64,000 nt of DNA from Corynebacterium minutissimum (GTDB lineage: Bacteria; Actinomycetota; Actinomycetes; Mycobacteriales; Mycobacteriaceae): NCBI RefSeq assembly GCF_016889765.1, contig NZ_CP069533.1, positions 1,302,001-1,366,000 of the forward strand, given 5' to 3'. The notes beneath the pieces were generated by a model. The model ran no database searches, was not told where the DNA came from, and worked only from the letters and a program-made list of their open reading frames with translations. Shown in pieces: positions 49,845 to 58,922 of the stretch. How positions within the stretch are numbered: position 1 is the first letter of the stretch; each line of letters begins with the position of its first letter. The translations under genes and the position numbers were made by a program.

Positions 49845-50414
49845 TTAAGGCAAAAGAGGGGCCAGCGGGGTGCCCTCGACGAGAGTCTTGAGGTACGCCA
49901 CGATGTCCGGGACGTAGATGGTGAAGGAGCCGAAGGTCACCGGAATCGTCGGGAAAGCATTGTTGGCTGGGGCTGGGGCTTGTGTGCCACCAGATTTGCT
50001 GCCATTTCCGTTCTTAGCTGGGGCCGGCTGCTTGTCGTGGGCCGGTGCGCCTTGGTTGTTGCCATTATTATTTGTGGGGGCGGTCTTGTCCCCGCCGCCG
50101 TTGTTAGCGGGGGCAGCATTGCCGCCGCCGTTGAGGCCGCAGCGAGCGATGGCCTCGTCGGCGCGGGCGATAGCGTCACGGATTTCGCCGCCGCGCGGGT
50201 GGAAGTTCGCAGCAGCAAGGGCCTGGGACTTCTTGCTGTTGTAGTCGGACGGGTTGGTGTAGTACTTCGATGCCTGCTCGCAGGAGATCTGACCAGCCGG
50301 CACCTTGGCCAGGTAGTCATCGACCATATCGGCCGAGGCAGCAGGGCTAGCAAGGCCGACGGTGACGGCTGCAGCAGCGGAACACAGGACAAGCTTGTTT
50401 CTCATGCGCCACAT
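49845..50414 (-). CDS. secreted protein with Asn/Gly/Pro-rich linker, unknown function
   Basis: This 189-aa protein has a signal peptide (cleavage after ASA), then a small helical domain (about 30-95) with two Cys (SCEQASKYY and ARCGLNG) that may form a disulfide. A low-complexity A/P/N/G/K linker (about 95-155) and a C-terminal amphipathic stretch (FPTIPVTFGSFTIYVPDIVAY...) follow. The layout resembles coryneform secreted proteins of unknown role. ATG 50414 has AAAAGG upstream; ATG 50405 is less well placed. Confidence 0.75.
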   Translation of the reverse strand: MWRMRNKLVLCSAAAAVTVGLASPAASADMVDDYLAKVPAGQISCEQASKYYTNPSDYNSKKSQALAAANFHPRGGEIRDAIARADEAIARCGLNGGGNAAPANNGGGDKTAPTNNNGNNQGAPAHDKQPAPAKNGNGSKSGGTQAPAPANNAFPTIPVTFGSFTIYVPDIVAYLKTLVEGTPLAPLLP

Positions 50415-50440
50415 TGTGCCACACCTTTTACACTTTCGCG

Positions 50441-51763
50441 CTAGTGCTCCTGCCCCAGGAAGCGATTTACCAGCGAAGAATACGCTTTCACAGTGAGATC
50501 TAAGTCTTCTAGGTAGAGGTGCTCATCGTGGCTGTGCAGCTGCGAGTTCGCGCTGGCCATGTCCCGATCCTCCGCATGCAGCGCAAAGCCATAGGCGTTG
50601 CCGCCGCGGTGTCGCGCCACGCGCAGATCCGAGCCACCCGTGGCCAACACTGGCAGCACCTTCTTATCGGGGAAGAACTCGTGCGCGGTGTCCTCAATGC
50701 AGCGCCACAGCTCAGTATCGGTAGAAGACTGCGTGGCATCCTCAGTAATAAGGTGCTCAATTTCTACTTCGTCGGCCATATCGCCCAGCGCCTCACGCAG
50801 GAACTCGTCGAGCTCCTCCTGCGTCTGGCCAGAGAAGGGGCGAATGTCCATCTCCAGGTAGGCGTGGGAGGGCAGAACGTTAATCGCCCCGCCGGCGCGC
50901 AGCACGGTCTGGGACATCGTTGTGTGCGAGAACGCATGGGCATAGGCGGCCAAATCACCGAACTTTTCGTAGTCGGTGGCGGTAGCGGAGCCGTCGAGAA
51001 GCGCTGCTTCCGTTGCGGGGTCAAAACGGAAGGTCTTGACGAATCCCTGCCACACCTCATCCATCGCGATGGGCGGCTCAGCAGCGGCGATGCGGCGGGC
51101 CACCTCGCCAATCTTGACGATGGCAAAATCCTTCCCAAACGGCGTCGAGCCATGGCCGGCATCGCCATGCACGTGCAGGCGGCGCTGGCCCGCACCTTTC
51201 TCACCCACGTTGAAGCCCAGCGCGCCGGGCAGGTGGCTGCCGCCGGTCTCCGAGAGGCAGTTGCGCACCGAGTAGGCCTCAGGGTGGTGCTTATCCATCC
51301 AGATGGAACCCAGGCCGCCGCGGGCCTCCTCGTCAGCCATGCCGACAAACGCTAAGGTGCCGCCGGGGTTGCCGCGCTTGGCGACGTCCCTCGTTACCGC
51401 CGCCATCGTCGCCGTAATAAAAAGCATGTCCACCGCGCCACGGCCGTAGAGCTTGCCGTCCTCAATGACGGCGTCGAAAGGCGGCTTCGTCCACTTCGGC
51501 TCGTCCACGGGCACGACATCCGTGTGGCCCATGAGGGTCAGCGGCTCCTTGTCGGGGTCTCCCGGAACGGTCACCACGATGGTCACGCGGCCCGGATGGG
51601 ACTCGTAGCGCTGAATCTCCACCGCGGTGCCGTCGAAAAACTTCTCCAAGGTGTCGGCGTTGCGGACCTCGTGGCCGGAATCCGGTGTGAGATCGTTAAC
51701 GCAGGCATTGCGGATGAGTTCCTGAAGAAGGCCGAGGGTGTCGTCGTAGAGAGTCATGGCCAT
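50441..51763 (-). CDS. M20-family metallopeptidase (dipeptidase/deacylase-like)
   Basis: This roughly 440-aa protein has zinc-binding motifs LMGHTDVVPVD, GRGAVDM (bridging Asp), ADEEARGG (catalytic Glu pair) and a C-terminal His in LHSHDEH. A dimerisation domain is inserted at about 195-310. The family hydrolyses dipeptides or N-acyl amino acids. Start ATG 51763 or 51757 (MTLYDDTLG); no clear Shine-Dalgarno decides. Divergent from bioB. Confidence 0.88.
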   Translation of the reverse strand: MAMTLYDDTLGLLQELIRNACVNDLTPDSGHEVRNADTLEKFFDGTAVEIQRYESHPGRVTIVVTVPGDPDKEPLTLMGHTDVVPVDEPKWTKPPFDAVIEDGKLYGRGAVDMLFITATMAAVTRDVAKRGNPGGTLAFVGMADEEARGGLGSIWMDKHHPEAYSVRNCLSETGGSHLPGALGFNVGEKGAGQRRLHVHGDAGHGSTPFGKDFAIVKIGEVARRIAAAEPPIAMDEVWQGFVKTFRFDPATEAALLDGSATATDYEKFGDLAAYAHAFSHTTMSQTVLRAGGAINVLPSHAYLEMDIRPFSGQTQEELDEFLREALGDMADEVEIEHLITEDATQSSTDTELWRCIEDTAHEFFPDKKVLPVLATGGSDLRVARHRGGNAYGFALHAEDRDMASANSQLHSHDEHLYLEDLDLTVKAYSSLVNRFLGQEH

Positions 51764-51805
51764 CAAGGGTAGTCCGCGGAAGGAAAAGGCGGAGATTTTC
51801 CACAA

Positions 51806-51822
51806 CTTGAACGCCGTTCAAG
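51806..51822. promoter_or_regulatory. BioQ-like operator upstream of bioB
   Basis: CTTGAACGCCGTTCAAG is a perfect palindrome (7-bp arms, GCC centre) 14 nt before the bioB ATG. The core TGAAC-N3-GTTCA matches the operator described for the biotin repressor BioQ in C. glutamicum (TGAAC-N3-GTTAC). Confidence 0.7.
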
Positions 51823-51835
51823 TAAGGTTTCTGCC

Positions 51836-52816
51836 ATGAGCATCGTAGATATCGCACGCGAGAAGGCCCTCGAGCAGGGTATTGGCCTCAACGAAGAGGA
51901 ACTCCTTCAGGTCCTCCAGATCCCCGATGAGCAGCTGGAAGAGATCGCTGACATCGCCCACAAGACCCGCCTCAAGTGGTGCGGCCCAGACGTGTCCGTC
52001 GAAGGCATCATCTCCATTAAGACGGGCGGCTGCCCGGAGGATTGCCACTTCTGCTCGCAGTCCGGCCTCTTCGAGTCCCCCGTGCGGGCGGCCCGCCTTA
52101 ACATCCCTGAGTTGGTCGAAGCCGCCAAGAAGACCGCCAAGACCGGCGCGACGGAGTTCTGCATCGTCGCCGCGGTGAAGTCCCCGGACGAGAACCTCTT
52201 GAGTCAGGTCGCGGAAGCTATCCCGGCCATCCTCGATGAAGTGGACATCGAGATCTCCTTGTCCCTCGGCACGCTGACCCTGGAGCAGGCGCAGCGTCTC
52301 AAGGACATGGGCGCCCAGCGCTACAACCACAACCTGGAGACCTCTAAGTCCTTCTTCCCCAACGTGGTCACGACCCACTCCTGGGAAGAGCGCAAGGAGA
52401 CCCTTGACAACGTCCGTGCCGTGGGCATGGAGGTCTGCTCGGGCGGCATCATCGGTATGGGTGAGTCCCTCGAGGACCGCGCCGAATTTGCCTACCAGCT
52501 GGCCCAGATTGAGCCCTGCGAGGTTCCGATGAACTTCCTCGACCCGCGCCCGGGCACCCCGTTTGCGGATCGCCCGCTCGTCCCGCTCGGTGAGGCGCTG
52601 CGCGCGGTGGCCGCCTTCCGTTTGGCCATGCCGTCGGTAACGCTGCGCTTTGCCGGTGGCCGCGAGCTCTCCCTCGGTGACGACGGCACGGAGAAGGGCC
52701 TGCTGGGCGGCATCAACGCCATCATCGCCGGCAACTACCTCACTACGCTGGGCAAGCAGATTGAGAAGGACGTCGACATGCTCGGCCGCATCGACCTGCC
52801 CATCAAGGCCCTCTAA
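51836..52816 (+). CDS. bioB: biotin synthase
   Basis: This 326-aa radical-SAM enzyme inserts sulfur into dethiobiotin. The [4Fe-4S] motif CPEDCHFC (CxxxCxxC) lies at about residue 66. Further conserved parts are the NHNLETS segment, GGIIGMGE and the Arg in LRFAGGRE near the second cluster. The BioQ-like palindrome lies at its promoter. The stop overlaps the bsaP start (TAATG). Many corynebacteria carry bioB without a full pathway and salvage dethiobiotin. Confidence 0.96.
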   Translation: MSIVDIAREKALEQGIGLNEEELLQVLQIPDEQLEEIADIAHKTRLKWCGPDVSVEGIISIKTGGCPEDCHFCSQSGLFESPVRAARLNIPELVEAAKKTAKTGATEFCIVAAVKSPDENLLSQVAEAIPAILDEVDIEISLSLGTLTLEQAQRLKDMGAQRYNHNLETSKSFFPNVVTTHSWEERKETLDNVRAVGMEVCSGGIIGMGESLEDRAEFAYQLAQIEPCEVPMNFLDPRPGTPFADRPLVPLGEALRAVAAFRLAMPSVTLRFAGGRELSLGDDGTEKGLLGGINAIIAGNYLTTLGKQIEKDVDMLGRIDLPIKAL

Positions 52817-53082
52817 TGGCCGCTTCGCAGGGCGAATCGACGGAGCTTGTGGCCGCCGTCCTCGCCGGGGAGGAGCCGCAGTTCCACCCCAACACTGGCA
52901 AGCCGCTCAGTGAGAACTTTCCCCTCCACCCGGCGGCCGCGGCCGGCCTCGACGTGCCACGCTATTGCCAGCTGTGCGGACGCCGCATGGTGGTCCAGGT
53001 CCGCCCGGACGGCTGGAGCGCGCGCTGCTCGCGCCACGGCGAGCTTGACTCGGAGGATATCTACGAGGAAACCTTTGGCTAA
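52816..53082 (+). CDS. bsaP: biotin synthase auxiliary protein (BsaP-like)
   Basis: This 88-aa protein ends with a Cys-rich module: YCQLCGRRM (CxxC), then ARCSRHGELD. Small proteins of this type are encoded after bioB in actinobacteria and are reported to support Fe-S cluster turnover in BioB. It overlaps bioB by one base, so translation is coupled. The functional assignment rests on family memory and context. Confidence 0.75.
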   Translation: MAASQGESTELVAAVLAGEEPQFHPNTGKPLSENFPLHPAAAAGLDVPRYCQLCGRRMVVQVRPDGWSARCSRHGELDSEDIYEETFG

Positions 53083-53096
53083 CTAGAGTGGGCGCC

Positions 53097-54020
53097 ATGG
53101 ATCCCGCCGTCGCCCACGCCCACCAGTCCGCGCTGCGCTCGATTTCCCGCGTTGTCACGGAAATCGCGTCACCTACGCCAGCGGAGCAGGCGCTTGCCGA
53201 CGTCTCCCGCCAACTCCGCAACGGCAACGTCATGGTCCTCACGGGCGCAGGCGTCTCAACGGAATCCGGTGTGCCGGACTACCGCGGGCCGAAAGGATCG
53301 CTCAGCCGCCACCGGCCCATGACGTACCAGGAGTTTCTCCATGATCCGGACGCGTCGCACCGTTATTGGGCCCGCGCCTTCGTTGGCTGGCGCGTCATGC
53401 AGGCCGCACGTCCCAACCGCACGCACTATGCGCTGGTGGAACTTGAGCGCGCCGGGCTGCTGACGGGTGTGGTGACCCAGAACGTTGATGGCCTTCACGA
53501 GGAGGCAGGTCAGCGCAACCTCATTGCCCTGCACGGCGATATGCAGCAGGTGGTGTGCTTGAGCTGTGGGTATGAGGAAAAGCGAGCGGATTATGATGCC
53601 CGCGCGGCCGCGGCCAACCCGGGATTTCTCGAGCGCTGGGTGGTGGACACGGCGGATGTGAACCCGGATGGCGACGTGGCGTTGAGCCAGGAAGCGGTCG
53701 CGGAGTTCCGCATGCCCGGCTGTGTGCGCTGCGGCTCGCCGCGGCTCAAGCCAGACGTGGTCTACTTTGGCGAGCCCGTGCCCACGGTGAAGAAGGACGC
53801 GGCCTATGAGATGGTGGCGGCCGCCGAGTCTCTGCTGGTTGCTGGGTCCTCACTGGCAGTGATGAGTGGTTTCCGTTTCGTGCTCGAGGCGCAGAAGCAG
53901 GGCAAGCGCGTGGCCACCATCAATGGCGGGCCCGGTCGCGCTGACGACCGCGTGGATACCCTGTGGCGCACCCAGGTGGGTCCTGCATTCGATGCGCTTC
54001 TCGACGCCCTCGACCTTTAA
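53097..54020 (+). CDS. Sir2-family NAD-dependent protein deacylase
   Basis: This 307-aa protein has a Rossmann NAD-binding motif GAGVSTESGVPDYRG, catalytic segment TQNVDGLHEEAG with His in LHGDM, and zinc Cys pairs CLSCG and CVRCG. LVAGSSLAV closes the NAD pocket. The pattern HxDxxxxC of desuccinylases is absent, so a class II/M-like deacylase or ADP-ribosyl transferase is possible. ATG 53097 is preferred to GTG 53088; no strong ribosome site is visible for either. Confidence 0.9.
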   Translation: MDPAVAHAHQSALRSISRVVTEIASPTPAEQALADVSRQLRNGNVMVLTGAGVSTESGVPDYRGPKGSLSRHRPMTYQEFLHDPDASHRYWARAFVGWRVMQAARPNRTHYALVELERAGLLTGVVTQNVDGLHEEAGQRNLIALHGDMQQVVCLSCGYEEKRADYDARAAAANPGFLERWVVDTADVNPDGDVALSQEAVAEFRMPGCVRCGSPRLKPDVVYFGEPVPTVKKDAAYEMVAAAESLLVAGSSLAVMSGFRFVLEAQKQGKRVATINGGPGRADDRVDTLWRTQVGPAFDALLDALDL

Positions 54021-54037
54021 ACGCTTCGTCTGGCCCC

Positions 54038-54817
54038 TTAGCTCGCCGAAGCTCTAGCTTCGGCGAGCTGATCGAGGTCATCAGAAATCAACTGGCACAC
54101 CCGTTTATCCATGGGCATGTCCTCGTGCCGAATGAGGGCGCGGCGGTCGATGTCTTGGATAAAGATGTTGCGCACCTTCTGGCCGTTGAGGAAGCACGTG
54201 GTGGGAGGGACGACGACGGCGTCGGATCGCGTGGCGATGCACGTGTAGCTCACATCGTCTTCGACCTCGCTGCCGCGATTAGTGGCCTCGACGATGTCGC
54301 TGCCGGAGACTTGTTGCATGCCGGCGGGGCCAAACCAGCCGTCGATAAGCGAGCGCACCACGTCTTCTTGGCGCTCGCTGCGGAAAAGGGGACTGGCAAT
54401 TCCTCCCTGCGTCGTCCCGTGATTCGGGGAGCTAATACACACCAGGTGGTGGACGCGATCCGCACGATCGTGCATCCGCATCCAATACCGCGCAAGCAGC
54501 CCGCCCTGCGAATGGCCCACGAGGATGGCCTGTTCTGCCCCGGTAACGGTGAGGACGGCGTCGATGTACGCATCCAGCTGACGTGCCGATTCCTGAATCG
54601 GGCCGGTAGCGCGGTTGCCATAATCCGGGGCAAAGACCGCCCAGCCGTTCTCACGCAACAGACCGGCGAGGACCTGCCACACGCCTTTGGTGTCGCACGT
54701 TCCGTGGATGAGGATGACAGGCCAGGGTCGTTCGGTCGTGGGGCGCGCGGACCAGTCGTCTTCACACACGCCGCGGGTACGCAATCGGGCACCGAGGGGA
54801 AGCGGGGGAGTGGACAT
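54038..54817 (-). CDS. alpha/beta hydrolase, lipase-like
   Basis: This 259-aa protein has the oxyanion segment PVILIHGTCDTKG, nucleophile elbow VGHSQGGLLARYWM and late His in IRHEDMP. It resembles the lipase at 48717 but has no signal peptide, so it is intracellular or uses another route. On the minus strand TAAACT lies 8 nt before the ATG at 54817, with no Shine-Dalgarno, suggesting a leaderless start. Confidence 0.85.
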   Translation of the reverse strand: MSTPPLPLGARLRTRGVCEDDWSARPTTERPWPVILIHGTCDTKGVWQVLAGLLRENGWAVFAPDYGNRATGPIQESARQLDAYIDAVLTVTGAEQAILVGHSQGGLLARYWMRMHDRADRVHHLVCISSPNHGTTQGGIASPLFRSERQEDVVRSLIDGWFGPAGMQQVSGSDIVEATNRGSEVEDDVSYTCIATRSDAVVVPPTTCFLNGQKVRNIFIQDIDRRALIRHEDMPMDKRVCQLISDDLDQLAEARASAS

Positions 54818-54927
54818 GGCGCCACAGTTTACGCCGTGTGCCCTACCGCCAACGGCGGCATAAACGCCGACCGTATGGTTGCCGCGGCCGTCGTGCAAAG
54901 AATAATCATTAAGGTATCCTCGCTGTC

Positions 54928-55353
54928 ATGTCTCTCCACCTTGAAGACCAGCTGTGCTTTTCGCTGTACCGAGCCGCGCGTTCGGTGATCCGTTCTTACG
55001 CCCCGTTGCTCGAGGAGCTTGGCATCACCTACCAGCAGTACCTCATGCTCATGATCCTGTGGGATAGCGAGGAGCCGGTGACCCTGGAATCCATGGAGAA
55101 GCGCCTCCAGCCAGAGTCTGGCACCTTTGAGGGCCTGGTGAAGGGCTTGGAAGAATCCGGTCTCGCCACCGTCGAGAACGGCACGGTCACCATCACTCAA
55201 AAGGGTATTGACTTGAAGCCGCGCGCCGTGTGCATCCCAGAGACCATCCTCAACGAGTACCGCAAGTCCGGAGTGGACCTCGTGGAGTTCCGCGAGTCCT
55301 TGGAAATCGTGCGCGAAGCCGGTGAGGCTTCCAAGATGGAGTATCCCAACTAG
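54928..55353 (+). CDS. MarR/OhrR-family regulator
   Basis: This 141-aa protein starts MSLHLEDQLCFSLYRAARSV. The N-terminal LEDQLCF with Cys10 equals the peroxide-sensing cysteine of OhrR. The winged helix (ITYQQYLMLMILWDS, TLESMEKRLQPESGTFEGLVKGLEESGL) follows. OhrR regulators usually control an adjacent ohr peroxidase gene, but none is here. It may control itself or the divergent hydrolase. Thiol sensing is inferred. Confidence 0.85.
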   Translation: MSLHLEDQLCFSLYRAARSVIRSYAPLLEELGITYQQYLMLMILWDSEEPVTLESMEKRLQPESGTFEGLVKGLEESGLATVENGTVTITQKGIDLKPRAVCIPETILNEYRKSGVDLVEFRESLEIVREAGEASKMEYPN

Positions 55354-55363
55354 ACTGGCCGGC

Positions 55364-56767
55364 ATGACCGACCTGCAGCATGCCCACTCCGTCACCGAGG
55401 CGGTTAACCGCCTCTGCGAGCTCTATGAAAGCTCCTGTGAGCTGGCGCGCGAAGCGCTGGCCTCGGGGGACCATGACGCCTACCGCCACGTGGTCTACCC
55501 CAAGATCATCGTGCAGGTCCGCGAATGGACCCCCATCGACCGTTCCGAGCCCTTCGGTTACGTGGATCAAGAGGGGCGCTATTCGGCGGTTATTTCTAAA
55601 CCGTGGCTCATACGCGGCTACCTGCTTGAGCAGCTCACCAGGCTGACCAGCAATTATCCGTGCGATATATACGTGGGCCAGTCGGACGAGCGCATCCCGC
55701 CGGAGTACATCCGGGGCGCCGGCCCCTTGCCTGAGAATCGTGGAGAGATTCCCCGCCCTACCTTGGATGCGGTGCATGATGGCATCGTCGACGGCGCGTG
55801 GAAGGCTTTCCACGGCAAGGAGAAGCCGCTTTTCCACTTCGGCCCGCAGCGCTTCGACATTGCATGCGCCCGCATTGAGCACTACACGGGCATCGAGGTG
55901 AATTCGGTCCAGAAGTACATCCTGTTCACCAACTACGCCATGCACACCACGGAGTTCGTCAAGTTTGGCTTGCGCGAGCTGGCGCGGGAGGATTCGCGCT
56001 ACACGGCGCTGGTGTTGCCGACAGGTGAGACGATTCATCCTAATGACGCCGTGCTTCTCGACGTCGACGAGCTTACTCTCACCTCGCGCTTCCAGATGCC
56101 CCGCTTCGACCTCATCACCGCGGGCGGCGATGGCATCACGATGATCAATATCGGCGTCGGCCCCTCGAATGCGAAGACCATCACGGATTGCCTCGCGGTG
56201 CTGCGCCCTGAGGCGTGGATCATGATCGGCCACTGCGCAGGGCTCGATGGCCGCATGCGCATCGGCGACCTCATCCTGGGCAACGCCTACCAGCGCGAGG
56301 ACCACATCCTCGACGGCATCGTCGCGGCCGGCAACCCGATTCCCGCCATCCCGGAGATCCAGCGCATGCTGGAAGCCTCGGTGGAGGAAGTGTACGGCGA
56401 AGATAATTCGCTCATGCGCACCGGAACGGTGCTCTCCACCGATGACCGCAACTGGGAATGGCGCACCTCCCGCGATTTGTGGGAGTGGCTGCGCCACTCC
56501 ACCGCCGTGGCCGTGGACATGGAATCCTGCACTCTGGCTGCTAACGGCTACCGCTACCGTATCCCGTACGGCACGCTGCTATCCGTGTCCGATCTGCCTT
56601 TGCACGCCGTGCCCAAGCTTCCCGCCCAAGCGCAGGCTTTTTACTCCAATTCCAAGGAGGCACACGTGATGTGCGCGGTGCGCGCGGTGGAGGCCTTGGC
56701 GGAGAATCCGGAACGCCTGCGCACCCGCAAGTTGCGCCGAACGGTAGCGGAGGTTCCGTTCCGCTGA
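55364..56767 (+). CDS. amn: AMP nucleosidase
   Basis: This 467-aa protein hydrolyses AMP to adenine and ribose-5-phosphate. The N-terminal AMN domain (about 1-165) is followed by a nucleoside-phosphorylase fold (DLITAGGDGITMINIGVGPS, IMIGHCAGL, VAVDMESCTLAANGYRYRIPYGTLLSVSD). Length agrees with the E. coli enzyme. TAGACT (55351-55356) lies 7 nt before ATG 55364, giving a leaderless start. The purine-salvage neighbour gpt follows 53 nt later. Confidence 0.93.
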   Translation: MTDLQHAHSVTEAVNRLCELYESSCELAREALASGDHDAYRHVVYPKIIVQVREWTPIDRSEPFGYVDQEGRYSAVISKPWLIRGYLLEQLTRLTSNYPCDIYVGQSDERIPPEYIRGAGPLPENRGEIPRPTLDAVHDGIVDGAWKAFHGKEKPLFHFGPQRFDIACARIEHYTGIEVNSVQKYILFTNYAMHTTEFVKFGLRELAREDSRYTALVLPTGETIHPNDAVLLDVDELTLTSRFQMPRFDLITAGGDGITMINIGVGPSNAKTITDCLAVLRPEAWIMIGHCAGLDGRMRIGDLILGNAYQREDHILDGIVAAGNPIPAIPEIQRMLEASVEEVYGEDNSLMRTGTVLSTDDRNWEWRTSRDLWEWLRHSTAVAVDMESCTLAANGYRYRIPYGTLLSVSDLPLHAVPKLPAQAQAFYSNSKEAHVMCAVRAVEALAENPERLRTRKLRRTVAEVPFR

Positions 56768-56820
56768 GGTAGATGATTAAACTGAGGGAAATACAAAATC
56801 TGGCGAAGGAGACCTAGACA

Positions 56821-57336
56821 ATGAGCACCCCGGAATGGTGGAACCCGGAACGCGAAAACCTAACGTGGGAGGTCTTCGGCGAGGCTAGCCGCTACCTGTC
56901 CCAGGAGATTGTGGATTCGGGCTGGTTTCCGGACCTCATCGTTGGCGTTGCCCGTGGTGGCCTCATCCCGGCCGGAGCCATTGGCTACGCCATCGGCGTG
57001 AAGGAAATGGGCGCTATCAACGTGGAGTTCTACACCGATATCGGTGAAACCCTCCCAGAGCCCATCCTGCTCAACCCGCAGCTGGATACGGACTCGCTCA
57101 AGGATAAGAAGGTTCTCGTCGTCGATGACGTGGCTGACTCCGGCAAGACCCTCGACCTTGTGGTCAACCTCCTGGAGCAAACGGCCTCCGAGGTCAAGTC
57201 CGCCGTTATCTACACCAAGCCCACCACCATCTTCGAGCCGGACTTTTCCTGGAAGAAGACCGACCAGTGGATTAACTTCGCCTGGTCCGTCCTTCCGGTC
57301 ATCACGCGCGATGGCTCTTACAAGGAAGGTCATTAA
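56821..57336 (+). CDS. xanthine/guanine-type phosphoribosyltransferase
   Basis: This 171-aa protein has the PRPP-binding loop VLVVDDVADSGKTL at about residue 98 and GVARGGLIPAG at about 42. The family is type I PRTase, closest in layout to Gpt/Hpt-like enzymes that recycle purine bases. GAAGGAG lies upstream. It could salvage the bases produced by Amn. Its stop overlaps the SulP gene start (TAATG). Confidence 0.85.
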   Translation: MSTPEWWNPERENLTWEVFGEASRYLSQEIVDSGWFPDLIVGVARGGLIPAGAIGYAIGVKEMGAINVEFYTDIGETLPEPILLNPQLDTDSLKDKKVLVVDDVADSGKTLDLVVNLLEQTASEVKSAVIYTKPTTIFEPDFSWKKTDQWINFAWSVLPVITRDGSYKEGH

Positions 57337-58790
57337 TGCCAGAAGCCTCCGCCGGAACTTTCCGCGCGGCCTTCACCTCGCCCGCCCGCTTCCGCAAGGA
57401 AGTGTTTGGCGGGCTTGCTGTTGCGCTAGCCCTCATTCCGGAAGTCCTAAGTTTCTCCATCCTCGCCGGCCTTGACCCCAAAGTGGGCCTATTCGCCTCC
57501 GTCATCATGGCGATGTCGATCGCAATCACCGGTGGCCGCCCCGCCATGGTCTCGGCCGCGGCGGGGTCCGTCGCCGTGGTCATCGCGCCCCTGGCACATG
57601 AGCATGGCCTGCACTACGTCCTCGTCACCATCTGGATGGCGGGAATTCTGCAGGTGGTGATGGCGCTGCTGGGCGTCGCTAAGCTCATGCGTTTCATTCC
57701 ACGCAGCGTCATGTTGGGATTCGTCAACGCCCTGGGCATCCTCATGTTTACCGCGCAGCTGTCCCACCTGTGGAATGTGCCGTGGCTGGTCTATGTGCTC
57801 GTGGCGCTGGGCCTGGTCATCATGGTGCTGTGGCCGCGGGTGACGACGGCCGTGCCCGCCCCGCTCGTGGCGATTCTCGTGGTCAGCGTGCTTACCGTGG
57901 CGTTCGGCTGGGACGTGCCCGACGTGGCGGACCAGGGCGAGCTGCCTACGTCGCTGCCTGGGTTCATCATCCCGGACGTGCCGTGGACGATGGACACGCT
58001 CATGCTGTGTCTGCCCTACGCCCTCGGCGTGGCGCTGGTGGGACTCATGGAGTCCCTGCTCACCGCCAAGCTTGTCGACGACCTCACCGATACCCACTCC
58101 GATAAAACCCGCGAATCCGTGGGCCAGGGCATCGGTAATATGCTGGCGGCCGCGATTGGCGGCATGGGCGTGTGCGCGATGATTGGGCAGACCATGATCA
58201 ACGTCAAGGAATCCCAGGCACGCACGCGCTTGTCGACGTTCCTCGCCGGCGTCTTCCTCCTCATCCTCATGCTCGTGCTGGGCGATACGGTGGGGCGTAT
58301 TCCTATGGCCGCGCTCGTGGCGGTCATGTTCATGGTGTCGTTCCACACGGTGGATTGGCACTCGGTGCGCACGCTGCGCCGCATGCCGTTGAGTGAGACC
58401 GTCGTCATGCTCGTTACGGTGGTGGGAACGTTGGCCACGAATAACTTAGCCGTCGGTGTCATCCTCGGCGTCCTCACCGCCACGGTGGCCTTTGCGCGCC
58501 GCGTGGCGCACCTAGTGTCGGTGGAGCTGGAAGGCAACGTCTACACCGTGCGCGGCCAGCTCTTCTTCGCCTCCTCCAATGATCTGGTCTACGCCTTTGA
58601 TTACACCCTGCCGGTGAAGGAGGTCATCGTGGACTTCAGTCGGGCCGATATTTGGGACGCGTCGACCGTGGCGGTACTCGACTCCGTGGAGAGCAAATAC
58701 GCTGCGCGCGGGGTCACGGTGTCCTTCCGTGGGCTGGATGTGGCGAATGAGCAACGCTACCGCCGTCTCAGCCAGGGGTTGCGGAAATAG
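57336..58790 (+). CDS. SulP-family anion transporter with STAS domain
   Basis: This 484-aa protein has 10-12 membrane helices with SulP motifs: GGLAVALALIPEVLSFSILAGLDPKVGLFA in the first helices (positions about 25-54), GRPAMVSAAAGSVAVVI, and GNMLAAAIGGMGVCAMIGQT. A C-terminal STAS domain starts at about 390. Members carry sulfate, bicarbonate or other anions. Translation is coupled to the phosphoribosyltransferase gene. Substrate unknown. Confidence 0.9.
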   Translation: MPEASAGTFRAAFTSPARFRKEVFGGLAVALALIPEVLSFSILAGLDPKVGLFASVIMAMSIAITGGRPAMVSAAAGSVAVVIAPLAHEHGLHYVLVTIWMAGILQVVMALLGVAKLMRFIPRSVMLGFVNALGILMFTAQLSHLWNVPWLVYVLVALGLVIMVLWPRVTTAVPAPLVAILVVSVLTVAFGWDVPDVADQGELPTSLPGFIIPDVPWTMDTLMLCLPYALGVALVGLMESLLTAKLVDDLTDTHSDKTRESVGQGIGNMLAAAIGGMGVCAMIGQTMINVKESQARTRLSTFLAGVFLLILMLVLGDTVGRIPMAALVAVMFMVSFHTVDWHSVRTLRRMPLSETVVMLVTVVGTLATNNLAVGVILGVLTATVAFARRVAHLVSVELEGNVYTVRGQLFFASSNDLVYAFDYTLPVKEVIVDFSRADIWDASTVAVLDSVESKYAARGVTVSFRGLDVANEQRYRRLSQGLRK

Positions 58791-58800
58791 CAGGCGCAGC

Positions 58801-58859
58801 TTAGGTAAAGCTGTCCCAAAAACTGTTATGACGTGCGAATTTGCTAAAGCTTACCTTGC
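58801..58859. promoter_or_regulatory. DtxR-like iron box(es) upstream of ferritin
   Basis: TTAGGTAAAGCTGTCCCAA (58801-58819) matches about 14 of 19 positions of the DtxR consensus (TTAGGTTAGSCTAACCTAA). A second half-match, AAAGCTTACCTTG, ends near 58859. In C. glutamicum DtxR activates ftn under iron-rich conditions, consistent with sites far upstream (about 110 and 70 bp from the ATG). Confidence 0.55.
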
Positions 58860-58922
58860 TAGCGCGGGCGAGGTTTTTCTGTATTGTGGGTAACACCAAA
58901 ACGCACGAAAGGAATAACTCTC

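Noticed and set aside
55250..56497. 415-aa minus-strand ORF opposite amn
   Set aside because: Shadow of the AMP nucleosidase gene, which has conserved motifs throughout.
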